From the NCBI RefSeq assembly GCF_963259705.1, contig NC_081844.1, positions 44,447,930 through 44,511,929 on the forward strand: a stretch of 64,000 nt of DNA, given 5' to 3'. A program made the position numbers and the translations under genes. Under the pieces are notes generated by a model. The model saw only the letters and a list, made by a program, of their open reading frames with translations, made no database searches and was not told the origin of the DNA. Below are positions 33,953-45,584 of the stretch, piece by piece (the first letter of the stretch is position 1; each line of letters opens with the position of its first letter). This stretch comes from Myotis daubentonii. Its lineage: Eukaryota; Chordata; Mammalia; Chiroptera; Vespertilionidae.

Positions 33953-35795
33953 CTGAAACAACAGAAAATAAAACTCAAATTTAAAGTACATTGATTCAAC
34001 ATTTCATATAAAGAAATCAAAGGAAAATTGCCTCCATTTGATTAAATTAGCTATTAATTGTGTGACTGAGCACAGAGATCTTTCTACCTCTATATTCTGC
34101 CATTCTCTGTGTCAGTTGTGCCAGACTTGAGTGCAAACAAGTATCAGACTCAGATATGGCAATGTCCAGGGGAGTAGGAGGGTCTAATTACTTCTCTGTC
34201 TCTTGGTAACAGTGAGATAATTGTCCCAGAAAATGCTAGCACTGAATTGGATCACGTGGCCACAATTGGGTCACATGGTTTTCCATAAAATAAATATTGT
34301 CTATGCTAATGTAATGATCATGACTTACTTACAATAAGTATCTGAAATATGAAGGATATAAGCAAAAATGGAGATGTTATTTGAATTGCCTTTTAAAATT
34401 TAATGGAAATGATTCTGTACAATTAAATTTTATGGAATTACTTGAAGTCTCCCAAATAAAATGCTTGTGAGAATGTGTCATTGCTGATTGCCTTAAAACC
34501 TTTAATTTGATCATTTTACTTTGAAAATCCTGATGACCACATCTCCAATTTTACATTTAAAGAGAAATAAAAGCAATTTTTTATATTAGAAGTACATAAA
34601 AAAATTGACAATTGACAATTGTGTCTGCTCTATTGGTTCAAATGTCTCTATTCCATATAAATGTAACCTGCAGAGTGGCAATATTTTCAAACCTATAATT
34701 TCCCTAGAATTACTTTCTGTGCTTTTCACCAGAAATATTCAGAGAAATTTAAGCCATATTTAGAAAAACACTTAAAATGAACCTTTTTCTTTCAGTTTGG
34801 TTCACTTATACACATGTATCAGTGGAGTGAATAACACTCATTGATGGACAAATAAATTACTTTGTAAGTATCTTTTGAAAAATTGCTTACTACAATAAGG
34901 TCTTTAGATTTACGCACTCAGCTTTTTATCTGATTTCTTACCTGGTTCTAAAAGGGTCATCGGAAAACTGAAGCTATTATATGGGCTAACAAATGAAGCA
35001 TGGGTTTAGAATTTAAGGACTTCTCCTGGAATCCCTTACCAAAACGTAACTTAGTAGTTAGTAGTAAAGTCTTTTAAAAAGTGACCTTATTGAGTGAAGT
35101 TTTGCACCAATCTTGCTCTCTAGCTGATTTTTTCAGAGTACAGTGTTTAACATTTTTGTTGTCAATTTAATGAAGTAATTCAATTATAAGTCATATTAAT
35201 TGATCATGGATCTGCATTAATTTCCTCCAGTCCTATTATTTTGTTTTACTTGTTTCTCCTTAAATGATTTATTCCTATAAATGTTTGGAAGAGAAAATAT
35301 CTGAGATAATTTTTTTCTCCTAGTATGTTTCCTCTTCTCTAATTCTGCATTTGTTGTTTTCTTTTTTTTTTTTTTTTTTTGAAAAGCAATAACATTTCCA
35401 GGAGTGTCTTACCTGTGTAAACAGACTTTTTTCCTAGGGCAACTCTGTATTATTGGTGGAGGTGCAGCAAGAAGCAAACACTCCTTCTTCTTCTTCCTGC
35501 CAACCTGATACTTTCATGATATGATCCTATTTATGTTTTATTTACTGGATGTACAACACTTTTTCTCCCTAGACTCTTATGAGCTTGGAAAATACAGAGT
35601 AACCCTGGGTTATGGCAATGTAAGCAGTTCCTTTCTTCTTCTACTGAAATAATGTTATTAAACCTGGAGCCTACAAGAGAGATGAATGAAATCTTGAATC
35701 TAACTAGTTTTTCAGTTATCTCCAAAAGTCTTTGTATATGTCTCTCTCAAAGACAAAATATACCTTCCTTTAATTTTTACTCTTTGTGTAAATAG
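33953..35795. other. AT-rich non-coding stretch
   Basis: It contains a T-run at about 35363-35380. Weak minus-strand donor-like sites (GTAAG at about 34945 and 35408) have poor partner acceptors. Nothing else recognised. Confidence 0.45.
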
Positions 35796-36209
35796 CTAGA
35801 GGCCTGGTGCACAAATTCGTGTACCAGTCCCTCATCCTGGCCTGCAGGATCAGCCAAAACTGGCTCTCCGACATCCCCCATCGAGTCCCAGATTGCAAGA
35901 GGGCGCAGGCCAGGCTGAGGGACTACCAGTGCACTATCGGGGCCAGGGAGGGACGTGGGAGGTTGGCCAGCCAGGGAGGGACTGGGGGAGGGCTCCAGGG
36001 CGTGTCTGGCCCATCTCACTCAGTCTCGATTGGCCAGACCCCAGCAGCAAGCTAACCTACCAGTTGGAGCATCTGCCCCCTGGTGGTCAGTGCACATCAT
36101 AGCAAGTGGCTGAGAAGCCTAGCATATCATTAGCATATTATGCTTTGATTGGTTGAATGGCCAGCAGGTAGATCAGACACTTAGCATATTAGGCTTTTAT
36201 TATATAGGA
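35796..36209 (-). mobile_element. Helitron H4 (left half of a head-to-head pair)
   Basis: The minus-strand start is TCCTATATAATAAAAGCC and the end is ...CCAGGCCTCTAG with a terminal hairpin. Subterminal 'cttagcatattaggc' words are repeated in the 5' part. A CTCF-core-like motif lies at 36073-36086. Length 414 bp. ORFs of about 80 aa on both strands are incidental. Confidence 0.92.
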
Positions 36210-36212
36210 TTG

Positions 36213-36492
36213 TCTATATATATATAACCCTAAGCAATCATTATGACCAGTTGAAGGGTCACCATGATGCACACTGACACCAGGGGGCAGATGATCAACA
36301 CAGGAGCTGCCCCCTGGTGGTCAGTGCACTCCCATAGCCAACCTCCTGCGGCCGGCCAACCTCCTACAGTCCCTCCCCCTGGCTGGCCGGCTGGCCTTGA
36401 TCAGGACTGGACGAGACGGCCCTGATCAACCCCCATTGCCGGCCTGTCCAAGGGATCCCACCCATGCACGAATTCATGTACTGGACCTCTAG
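36213..36492 (+). mobile_element. Helitron H5 (right half of a head-to-head pair)
   Basis: It starts TCTATATATATATAACCC and ends with a hairpin region (catgcacgaattcatgta) and ...CCTCTAG. Its 5' end is only 3 bp from the 5' end of H4. It carries CTCF-core-like motifs at 36277-36290 (plus, one mismatch) and 36307-36320 (minus) as an inverted pair. Confidence 0.88.
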
Positions 36493-37813
36493 TTGAAGTA
36501 ATAACAATGTTAAAGAACATTTTTCAATTATAGTTATTCAGTAAATAGGACTAAACATTTAGGGAAAAATTACTGGAGATAATTAATCTCAGGTTAACAA
36601 CTTGAATTATTGCATGGTTTTCTTACTTCCCACTTCCACCCTAAATTTAGAGTGCTTTTAGTGGCAAAACAAATATTAAAATACATTTTAGATTAATTAA
36701 AATGTAAAATATTAAAGTGTGATATCATAAATATTGTGGGGAAAAAACGGCTATTTGACATTTGGATCTCATAATAGAGGACCACCTTAGCTTAAAACCA
36801 ATAGAATATTCACATCAAACTGATGGATGAATTTAAATACATAAATGTATATTAGAACTTTTTGTATCAAAAGTCATTCATATTTTAGTATATAATAGAA
36901 GACAATATAGTGAAATAAAATATTTTAGTATATATATTTTATGGTTTATACATTTACGAAATTTTATCCTCTATTCCTTTCTGTATTTTGCCATCTTACC
37001 TATGATGACCATAATTTATTTAGCTTTATAGTAAAAAAGATATAGACAAAAATATTGGAATTCCTTATGAGAAAGTTCAAGATATCTAAGTATGAGGTCA
37101 GGCTGCAATATTATAATGCTGGCAACTAAGATAACCAAGTTAAAAAATTATTTCAGAATTTAATTAGCATATATAAAAATAAAATTCTGTCTAAAAATCG
37201 ATTCAGTAGCAGTAATATGGTTTTTCAATTTTTAAATGAAAATAATGGGTTTAAAAATGTATTTTATCCTTCTTCAGATTACAGTTTTAAAAGATGCAAA
37301 GCTAAGATTAACATAACCAAGTCTACTGTAGATCATATTTCCTTAATTAAAGTTCTTATCTTCACTTGATACCAGGGATGAGAAATTCTCAGAAGGAAAT
37401 GAATATAAGAATTCATGATTTTCATTTTCACTGTGCATATATATTTGTTTATTTGCATCAAGCTGTTTTAGAGAAATCCAGGTTTCCTCTTTGCTTTATC
37501 TAGGTTAGCATCAAAGAAGAGCAACATAGAGCAAACGGAGGATGAAGGGCTGCATCCCTGGACAATACAGTATTCTATATAAAACTTACTTATATTAAGT
37601 ATTTGGCAAAAACAAACAAACAAACAAACAAACAAAAACATACCTGTGACCCCAGAAACATAATGCTGGATTGTTCTATGATTAAAGATGTTAATGTTAT
37701 AGGTGAGAAACTGAGATGCCAAGGTGTTAAATCAGTTGATCAAGGTTATTCATTAATCAAACAATTAGTGAGCACATGCCCTGTGACAGCCATCCCTCAG
37801 TAATAGAAACCTA
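36493..37813. other. AT-rich stretch with (AAAC)n
   Basis: An AAAC simple repeat lies at about 37605-37637. No gene or transposon was recognised otherwise. Confidence 0.5.
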
Positions 37814-37942
37814 CCCTATATATAAAGACCTAATATGCTAATTAGGCCGAACAGCAGAACGACCATCCACAGGACCTTCCGGACGAAGCCAGGGCTGCAA
37901 GGCCTGAGCCCCACGTGTGAATTTTGTGCATCGGGCCTCTAG
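37814..37942 (+). mobile_element. Minimal Helitron H6, about 129 bp
   Basis: Near its 5' end it reads 'ctatatataaagacctaata' and 'tgctaattaggccgaacagc'. It ends 'gaattttgtgcatcgggcct' then CTAG. Only the two terminal regions and a short middle remain, which makes it a compact non-autonomous copy or an internal deletion. The first base of the terminus is mutated. Confidence 0.82.
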
Positions 37943-38829
37943 TCATTATTATAGCATGTAACTTTCTACACTCTTAGAACTTACATTCTCAGGGGAATGG
38001 CCCACTTTTTTCTAAATGCTATTTCATTCAGTACACATACCATTGTGCAGCACCCCAACAATAGAAAATTTTGTTGATATGAGTAAGCACTCATGTTTGG
38101 AATTTTTTATAAATCATAAATAAAATATTTCTCAGCTTCTTTTGCAGTTAAGATAGGTTCTAAGAATTCTAAATATGCCAAAAATTCCATAGATTCAATC
38201 AAAACAATGCTATATTACTAATCAAAGTTATTTGAAAATGTATAATTGATATTTGTTATTGCAAACAGTCAATATTGGTGATTAAAATGAATGTTAAGAA
38301 AAATAATTGAAATATACAGAATCTTTGATATGATAATAAATTTCACTTTCTCTGTTGAACACCTACCTTACTTGAGAGCTTTTATTCTCACATTTAGTTT
38401 ATTTTTGTAGAAATATGTCATTGTTATATAAAGTCCACAAAAAGAGTCATAAGAAAAAATGTAAAAGCTTTCCTAATCTTGCAACTAAGAAATAGTTCCA
38501 GTAAATCTTAGTGGCATATCTTCACTTAATTAGGAAATATTTTTGATTTATAGATTATGTTTTTAGCATGCTGAATCTTTATTAGATGATAGTACAGAGT
38601 TTAGTTTTTTTAATAATACAACCAACCTTATTATAATCTTTCACACATTAAGTTCGTTTTATCTTTAACATCTTATTAATAACATAGAACAATTAATTGA
38701 ATATAGTTCTAAAATATGCACAACTTTTTAAAAAAATAATGAACTTATAACTACAAAATCCATATATAACAATAGAAAGTTTACAATAGAAAACATAAGT
38801 CCAAACTTTATAAATTCAATATATTAAAA
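37943..38829. other. AT-rich non-coding stretch
   Basis: Nothing recognised. Confidence 0.5.
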
Positions 38830-38840
38830 TTTCATTTATT

Positions 38841-38879
38841 TATTCATTTTTAATAGATTTTTATTGATTTCAGAGAGGA

Positions 38880-38937
<58 letters not shown>

Positions 38938-39128
38938 GAGAGAGAGAGAGAAACATCAATGATGAGAAAGAATTGATGATCATCAGCCCAATGATGATCA
39001 GCTGCCTCCAGCAACCCCCTTCTGGGGATCTAATCTGCAACCGGAGCATGTGCTGATCGGAAATTGAACTGTGACCCCCTGGTTCATAGGTCAATGCTTA
39101 ACCATTGAGCAACACCGGTCAGGCAAAT
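38841..39128 (-). mobile_element. Ves-related SINE, reverse, with expanded (GA)n
   Basis: It begins 'tagatttttattgatttcag', has a pure GA run of about 60 bp (38880-38935), then 'atgatgatcagctgcctcc' and 'ccattgagcaacaccggtca'. A direct repeat tttcatttatt occurs at 38830-38840 and 39131-39141. The RSLSLSL-type ORF at 38870-39094 comes from the GA run. Confidence 0.85.
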
Positions 39129-39141
39129 ATTTTCATTTATT

Positions 39142-39790
39142 GACATTGTTGTCTAGTTATGTTTCCAATGAACAAGTATCATTAGAAGAGAAAAGTTTAA
39201 TCCTTATTAATGTAATTTTATGTGTAGCTTTTTCCAACATTTAGGCAAATATACCATTGGATAAAATCAGGGAAGTATTAAAGTTTTATGCTTTTTTTAA
39301 ACAGTAGTAAAAGAGTTAAAAAATTCTATAGAAGTTGAATATTCTCCTCATTTTGACATCTACTCACGTGGAAATGTGACTGTAGGATGAGGAAAAATAT
39401 GAAAAATTAGCTGCCTCTAAGTTACTCAGGAATGAAAGAGCTTAGTATCGCTCACCATCCATATAAATGACCACAGATATGGGCACCTGAGAAAAGATTG
39501 GTGGTCTCTGACACGACACGATGGGACATTTCTAACTTTGAAAAGTAGACCTACTGTAAAAATAGGAAAACACTCTGACAAAATACTGCAGTTGAAAGTG
39601 TTTACCTCTATGAAGACATGACATTTATTGTTACCTCCCCCACAAAGAACTTTGCAGCCCAATTCTGCCTAATGTGAAAAAGTGCTTCCTCAATAAACAC
39701 AAGCATTACCACGATGCACATAACTGATATTTTTACACTGACAATATTTTTGTTGTTATTGTTAATCCTCATCTGAGGATATTTTCTTTC
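39142..39790. other. Non-coding, nothing recognised
   Basis: Short minus-strand ORFs (78 and 61 aa) without motifs. Confidence 0.45.
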
Positions 39791-40897
39791 CAAAACCAGC
39801 TAAAAAACCCACAAAGAAAGAGAATTACAGACCAATATTCTTGATGAACATAGATGCTAAAATCCTCAACAAAATTCTAGCAAATCGGATCCAGCATTAC
39901 ATTAGAAAGATCATACACCATGACCAAGTGGGATTTATTCCAGGGATGCAAGGATAGTACAATATCCACAAATCAATAAATGTGATTCATCACATAAACA
40001 AATTGAGAGACAAAAATCACATAATCTTATCAATCAATGCAGAAAAAGCATTTGACAAAACCCAACACCCTTTCTTGATCAAAAACTCTCAGCAAAGTGG
40101 GAATGGAGGGATCATACATCAACATAATGAAAGCCTTTTATGACAAACCTACAGCCAACATCATACTCAATGGGCAAAAACTAAATTAATTTCTCCTAAG
40201 AACAGGCACAAGACAGGGATGCCCCCTCTCACCACTCCTGATTGACATAGTACTGGAAGTGCTAGCCAGAGCGATCAGACAAGAAGAAATAAAAGGCATC
40301 CAAATTGGAAAAGAAGTAAAACTGTCATTATTCGCAGATGACATGATACTGTACATAGAAAACCTCAAAGACTCCATCAAAAAACTGCTAGACTTAATAA
40401 ATGAATTTGGCAATGTAGCAGGATACAAAATTAACACCCAGAAATCTATGGCATTTTATACACCAATAATGAACTCACAGAAAGAGAAACTAAAAAAAAT
40501 CCCATTCACCATTCCGCCAAAAAATTAAGATAACCTAGGAATAAACTTAACTAAGGAGGTAAAAGACCTGTACTCTGAAAACTATAGGACATTGAAAAAA
40601 GAGATAGAGGAAGACATAAACGAGTGGAAGAACAAACCATGTTCATGGATTGGTAGAATCAACATCATTAAAATATCCATACTACCCAAAGCAATTTATA
40701 GATTCAATGCAATCCTCAGTAAAATACTAATGGCATATTTCACAGACCTAGAACAAACTCTCCAAAAATTCATCTGGAATAAAAAACGACCTCGAATAGC
40801 CACAGCAAAACCACTGTTCTCAAAACTGCCTGGTACTGGCACAAGAACAGACATATAGACCAGTGGAACAGAACAGAGAACCCAGAAATAGACCCAT
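39791..40897 (+). pseudogene. L1 ORF2 reverse-transcriptase fragment (dead)
   Basis: The nucleotide order follows L1 ORF2: 'gaccaatattcttgatgaac', 'caagtgggatttattccagg', then the catalytic box FADDMILY encoded at 40331-40354, and 'ggtactggcacaagaacaga'. The frame is broken by stops and shifts; the longest pieces are 89 and 88 aa at 40259-40528 and 40592-40858. A piece is missing near 40833, where 'ccactgttctcaaaactgcc' jumps ahead. Both element ends are gone. ORF2 normally encodes endonuclease, reverse transcriptase and a C-rich domain; only the RT part is represented here. Confidence 0.93.
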
Positions 40898-41072
40898 TGC
40901 TTTGTAGAGAAAGTAGAAGGGAGAGGGAGAGACAGAGAGAGAAAAACATTGATTGGTTGCCTCCTGCACAGGCCGACCAGGGTCAGGGATCCAGCTTGCA
41001 ACTAAGGTATGAGCCCTAGACTGGAATTGAACCTGGTACCCTTCAGTCCATTGAGCCAAACTGCCTGGGGCT
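40898..41072 (-). mobile_element. Ves SINE, reverse, tail truncated
   Basis: The GA-rich body, 'acattgattggttgcctcct', 'ggaattgaacctggtaccct' and 'gagccaaactgcctggggct' mark the minus-strand Ves. The A-rich tail is missing at the junction with the L1. Confidence 0.85.
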
Positions 41073-41189
41073 ACATTGTTGATTTAAGAGCAATATTTCT
41101 ATTATTAAATGGTAGTTTGGAAACCATGCAGCAAATGAGTATGTACTCTTTGAGTTGACAGCAATATAAGTTTGTATGTGAGAAAACAG

Positions 41190-41202
41190 TCGCACGCGTG
41201 CG

Positions 41203-41250
<48 letters not shown>
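41190..41250 (+). repeat. (CG)n-(CA)n microsatellite
   Basis: A short alternating CG stretch passes into about 20 CA units. The alternating purine-pyrimidine CG/CA tract is of the Z-DNA-prone type. The HTHT stretch in the ORF at 41172-41579 comes from it. Confidence 0.95.
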
Positions 41251-41251
<1 letters not shown>

Positions 41252-41286
41252 ATTTAAATATCTTCTCTTTAAAGATGGTCCTAGAA

Positions 41287-41492
41287 CAGTGGTTCAGAAA
41301 CTTCAGCTTGCAAAAAATCACATGGGGTCTTGGAAATTCCTCAGCCCACCCCCAGTGTTTCTGAACCCCTGGTGCAGAGTGGGGCTTCAGATGTGCTTTT
41401 GCAGCAGTAGTCCAGGTGATGCTGATGCTGATAATCTTGTAAGCCACACCGAGAAACTCTGTTTTAGAGGGGAAAATATTAGGCATAAGCAC
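41287..41492. mobile_element. MER5A-like hAT-Charlie element
   Basis: The left end 'cagtggttcagaaactt' and inner 'ccacccccagtgtttctgaa' and 'ccaggtgatgctgatgctga' match MER5A; the right end is degraded (ccacaccgagaaactctg). Confidence 0.65.
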
Positions 41493-41797
41493 ATTTGTAC
41501 ATTAGCTAAACTGTGGGGCAGCCTTTTCATTCCTTTTCTATTTGTTGCTTCAGAAGGATTTTTAAAATGTACATCTTAAAAAATTGTTCATTCCTAATAT
41601 GACATTCAAAGAATGTGATAGCTTTTTTGAAAGAAATTATTGATAGCCCAAAACAGAGGTGAAATGATAGTTAGAGCAGCCTTATGCACACTGGAAAATG
41701 ATTTTTTTAGATAGCCATTCACTTGACAAGTATTTATTTAGCAGTAAATCATTAAAATATGTGTTGTAGTTGTTGCTTGATTAAAACAGCCTATTTC

Positions 41798-41800
<3 letters not shown>
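41493..41800. other. AT-rich non-coding stretch
   Basis: Nothing recognised. Confidence 0.45.

Positions 41801-41881
<81 letters not shown>
41801..41881 (+). repeat. (TC)n-(TA)n compound microsatellite
   Basis: About 19 TC units are followed by about 21 TA units. Confidence 0.97.
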
Positions 41882-41885
<4 letters not shown>

Positions 41886-42813
41886 ATTCATGCTTTAATG
41901 TGTCTAGGTTGGAAAAATTGTGAAATATTGCCTATTTGCCTGGCTTTTGAACCGCTGTGAATTTCTGGTACATGACTTGTAGTATTTTGGTAGAATGTTA
42001 TTAAGTAGCTTAGACAAGTGACCTCTGTCCAGTGAGATTGCTGAAAGATGAGGAAGATTACAACAGTTTGTGATTGAAACTGATTGAAAATTATTACCTT
42101 CCATTGAGGAAAATCCCAAACTATCTTATTTGATCTGTGTTCTATGAAACAAAACAAAACAAAACAAAAACAACCACTGGTATGAACATAAAACTTTTTT
42201 TTCATTGTGTGCCAAATGTTGAAATTGAACATTTTTATATTTAAAAAAATTTAATATTTAATACTTTTGAATAGTAGTGTATATTAAGGCTTAAAACAAA
42301 ACATTTTCTATATATGCATTTTTAATCCTTGTGAATAAAATGATAGAATGGCTTTTTCACTTTTCATCTAGACTTGATTATATTATATTGAACAAAATTT
42401 AAATCAGTCACTAAGAATTAAACATTACATATTTATATGTGTACATTTGAGGCAACAACAGCCTCTTAAAACTATTCTTATTCTCTATTTACAAGTAGAA
42501 AATCTAGATCAGTGTTGGGGTCAGTCTTTTCCACTTTATGGATTCCTAAACTCTAAATAGAACTAGGAATAAGGTATTAAATAATGCTGACTGAAGCCCT
42601 AGGAAAAGTCAATAAAGTAGAGAAATAGTCCAAGTTACTAAGGTAAGCTTGCTTCGTAGTTATATTCTTCCATATTATTTTTAAAGAAATCTAATATAGT
42701 GGAGCCAAGTGGACAGTATAATCGTAGCTTAAAGAATACATGTAACAATATAGAATATTCTAATTAATGAGAAGTATGACTTTTGAGTATCTTTGAATAC
42801 TTTTGATAATATT
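41882..42813. other. AT-rich non-coding stretch
   Basis: A short (AAAAC)n run lies at about 42147-42170. Minus-strand ORFs of 114 and 71 aa have no motifs. Confidence 0.45.
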
Positions 42814-42828
42814 TAAGACAGATTTTTT

Positions 42829-43040
42829 TAAAAAATATATTTTATTGATTTTTTATAGAGTGGAAGGGAGAGGGATAGAGAGTGAGAAACAGATGAGAGA
42901 AACATTGACCAGCTGCCTCCTGCACACCTCCTACTGGGGATGTGCCCAAAACCAAGGTACATGCCCTTGACCGGAACCGAACCTGGGAACTTTCAGTCCA
43001 CAGGCCGACACTGTATACATTGAGCCAAACCAGCCAGGGC
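42829..43040 (-). mobile_element. Ves SINE, reverse, with exact 15-bp target duplication
   Basis: The tail complement 'aaaatatattttattgattt', GA body, 'gaccagctgcctcctgcaca' and 'gagccaaaccagccagggc' define it. The duplication taagacagatttttt lies at 42814-42828 and 43041-43055. Confidence 0.95.
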
Positions 43041-43055
43041 TAAGACAGATTTTTT

Positions 43056-43619
43056 ACCTTTAAATGGAAATTAATGTTTGTGATGAATAAATAAAATCAG
43101 GAATTTTTAATATGACAGTCATATTTATGGTTACTTGGGAAATTTTCATCCTATTAAAATAACAGAGAAATAGAAATATAATAACTAACAAAAAATTAAA
43201 TTGAGAGACCAGGTTATTAACATCTGCTCCTTGATACCTCTCCTTCACCACCCAAAATATTTTAGTTTCCTTCTTCAGTATATAAGTCATCAAAGTACAA
43301 AGGCAAAGCATAATCAATGTAGCATTCACCAGCATATTGAGTATTCAATATTAATTGCTAGCTCGAGTTTTGACATAGAAGAATAGATTATTTTTGAAGT
43401 TTATTAGCTATCTAAAACTTCTCACATGATTTTTGAGTAAATATACCTATTTATCTCAGTTTTAAACAGGGATAGTAATTTTAAATACTGTGTTACTAAG
43501 AGGAAAAGGACTGATAAGAATGGCCTCAAAAGATGATTCCCCTACCCACATAGGCATCCTCTCACAGCATCAACCACAGACATTATTTAGAAGCCAAGGG
43601 AAAACAAAACAAAACTAGA
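43056..43619. other. AT-rich non-coding stretch
   Basis: Nothing recognised. Confidence 0.45.
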
Positions 43620-43624
43620 TTGAT

Positions 43625-43679
<55 letters not shown>

Positions 43680-44390
43680 TTTTGAGAGAGAGGGGAGAAA
43701 GAGAGAGAGAGATATTTGCTGTTCAACTCATTTATATATTCACTAGAGGCCTGGTGCACAAAATTCGTGCAGGTGTGTGTGTGTCCCATAGCCCAGCCTG
43801 TACCCTCTCCAATCTGGGACCCCTCGAGGGATGTCCAACTGCCCATTTAGGCCTGATCCTAAAAGGGCAGTCAGACATCCCTCTCACAATCCAGAACTGC
43901 TGGCTCCCAACCGCTCGCCTGCCTGCCTGATTGTCCCTAACTGCTTCTGTCTGCCAGCCTGATCACCTCTTAGCAACTCTCCTGCTAGCCTGATCAATGC
44001 CTAACTGCTCCTCTGCCGGCCAGATTGCCCCTAACTGCCCTCCCCTGCCGGCCAAATTGCTCCCAACTGCCCTCCCTTGCCAGCCTGGTCACCCCCAACT
44101 GCCCTCCCCTGCAGGCCTGATCATCCCCAATTGCCCTCCCTTTCAGTCCTGGTCCCTCCCAACTGGCCTCCCCTGCTGGCCTGATCGCCCACAACTGCCC
44201 TCCCCTGTCAGCCATCTTGTGTCCACATGGGGGTGGCCATCTTGTGTGTTGGAGTGATGGTCAATTTGAATATTACTCTTTTATTAGATAGGATTGGATG
44301 ATTCTTGTATGTGCCCTGACTGGCAGTTGAAACCAGAACCTTGGAGTATCCAGATGATGCTCTAACCAACTGAGCTACCTGGCTGGGACA
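43620..44390 (-). mobile_element. Old Ves-like SINE with (ATTT)n tail, split by Helitron H7
   Basis: The left part is a pure ATTT array (43621-43681) and a GA run. The right part (44294-44390) has 'gtatgtgccctgactggcag', 'tgctctaaccaactgagcta' and 'cctggctggga'. The Helitron sits exactly between. The tail has expanded into a tetranucleotide microsatellite. Confidence 0.85.
43743..44293 (-). mobile_element. Helitron H7 with a 9-copy internal minisatellite
   Basis: The minus-strand start is TCCTATCTAATAAAAGAG and the end is ...GTGCACCAGGCCTCTAG with the hairpin cgaattttgtgcac; flanks A/T. From 43926 to 44211 there are about nine degenerate 31-32 bp units of the form 'cctgatc..cccaactgccc' plus 'tcccctgccgg'. 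Two YY1-like 'gccatcttgtgt' words follow at 44211 and 44238. The 73- and 86-aa ORFs are translations of the minisatellite. Confidence 0.93.
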
Positions 44391-44589
44391 AGAGTTATAT
44401 CGTTGATTATGTTAACATAATGAACCCGGATTAAGTTAGGTAATTCCTGTGATTAAAAATAGGCTAGAATTTTCTTCACTTTTCTCACATCAGGCAGCCC
44501 CAGCAGTAAGCTAAGACCATGGTAACTCAGGCTCTGTTCTTGAAATCATACACACAACTGTTAATTGGCCCTTAAAAAAAAAGTGGATA
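44391..44589. other. Unassigned spacer
   Basis: No repeat or gene recognised. Confidence 0.4.
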
Positions 44590-45560
44590 GTGTATTAGTT
44601 GCTATTGCTCTGTAACAACTTAATGGTTTAAAACAAATGTATTGTATTACAGTTCTGGAAGTTGAAGTCTAAAATGGTTTTTATGTGATTAAAATCAAGG
44701 ACTGTGTCTTATCTGGAGGTTCTAGGGGAGAATTCATGCCTTGCCTTTTCCAGTTTCTAGAAGCTGCATCCAACCCTTGATATCTGGCCTATTGCGCTGA
44801 CCTCTGCCTGCATAATCACAACTTTCATTATGACCCATCTGCCTCCCTCTCAGAAGGACTTTTATGTTTACACTAGAGGCCAGGTGCATGAATTCCTGCA
44901 TGGGTGGGGTTCCTCTGGGTGGCCTGCAGGCATCGGGCTGAAACCCACATTCCAACGCTGCCTGCAACTCCTACCTGCTGCTCCCACTCATCCCGGCCCC
45001 ACTGTGCCTGCCACAGGCTTGCGCCCAAACAGTACAGATCAGGAGAGGCTTGTGCTGCCACAGCAGTGCTCACCAGCTATGAGCCCTGCGTCCGGCACCC
45101 TCCCAAGGAGAGTGGCCTGTGGAATCAGATCAGGCTGAAACCAGCTGTCCGACTCCCCTGAGGGGTCCCAGATTGCGAGGGCTCCAGGGCCTGTCTGGCC
45201 CATCTCACTCAGACCTGATGGGCCAGACCCCAGCAGCAAGCTAACCTACCGGTTGGAGCGTCTGCCCCCTGGTGGTCAGTGCACGTCATAATGAGGTGTT
45301 GAGCAGCCTTAGTATATCATTAGCATAATATGCTTTGATTGGTTGTTCGGTTGTTCTGACGTTCGGTCTGTTTGCACATTACCCTTTTATTATATAGGAT
45401 TGCTTCCATCTGGATAACCCAGGTCAATCTTCCCATCTCAAAATCCATCCTCACTTCTACAAAACCCAGCATTATAATGTAACATGTTCCAGGGATTAGA
45501 ACAGGACCATCTTTGAGGGACCATTATTTTTTCTACCAATTTGACAGAAACAGAATTTCT
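44590..45560 (-). mobile_element. Old LTR-type repeat (family A), reverse, split by Helitron H8
   Basis: The left part starts 'gtgtattagttgctattgct' and contains 'acagttctggaagttgaagt', 'tctagaagctgcatccaacc' and 'ctgcctgcataatcacaact'. The right part (45400-45560) has 'ggataacccaggtcaatctt' and 'aatgtaacatgttccaggga'. It sits head-to-head with the forward copy at 45590. Confidence 0.6.
44873..45399 (-). mobile_element. Helitron H8 in an old LTR-type repeat
   Basis: The minus-strand start is TCCTATATAATAAAAGGG and the end is ...GCACCTGGCCTCTAG with hairpin 'atgcaggaattcatgcac'; flanks A and T. Length 527 bp. A CTCF-core-like motif (ctgccccctggtgg) lies at 45262-45275. ORFs of up to 102 aa are incidental. 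Confidence 0.93.
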
Positions 45561-45584
45561 GTTGTAATAACAATGCTTAGTCTC

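Noticed and set aside
34930..34985. Minus-strand micro-exon with a strong GTAAG donor
   Set aside because: Acceptors upstream are weak and different choices give different frames, so no single exon model is supported.
40259..40858. Reverse-transcriptase gene suggesting an active element or retron
   Set aside because: It is mammalian L1 ORF2 with stops, shifts and an internal deletion; both ends are missing.
43621..43681. Regular short repeat array that could suggest CRISPR
   Set aside because: It is an ATTT tetranucleotide microsatellite in a SINE tail, with no spacers.
43926..44211. Repeated units with variable text, CRISPR-like at first sight
   Set aside because: The units are degenerate, contiguous, without unique spacers, and inside a Helitron: a minisatellite.
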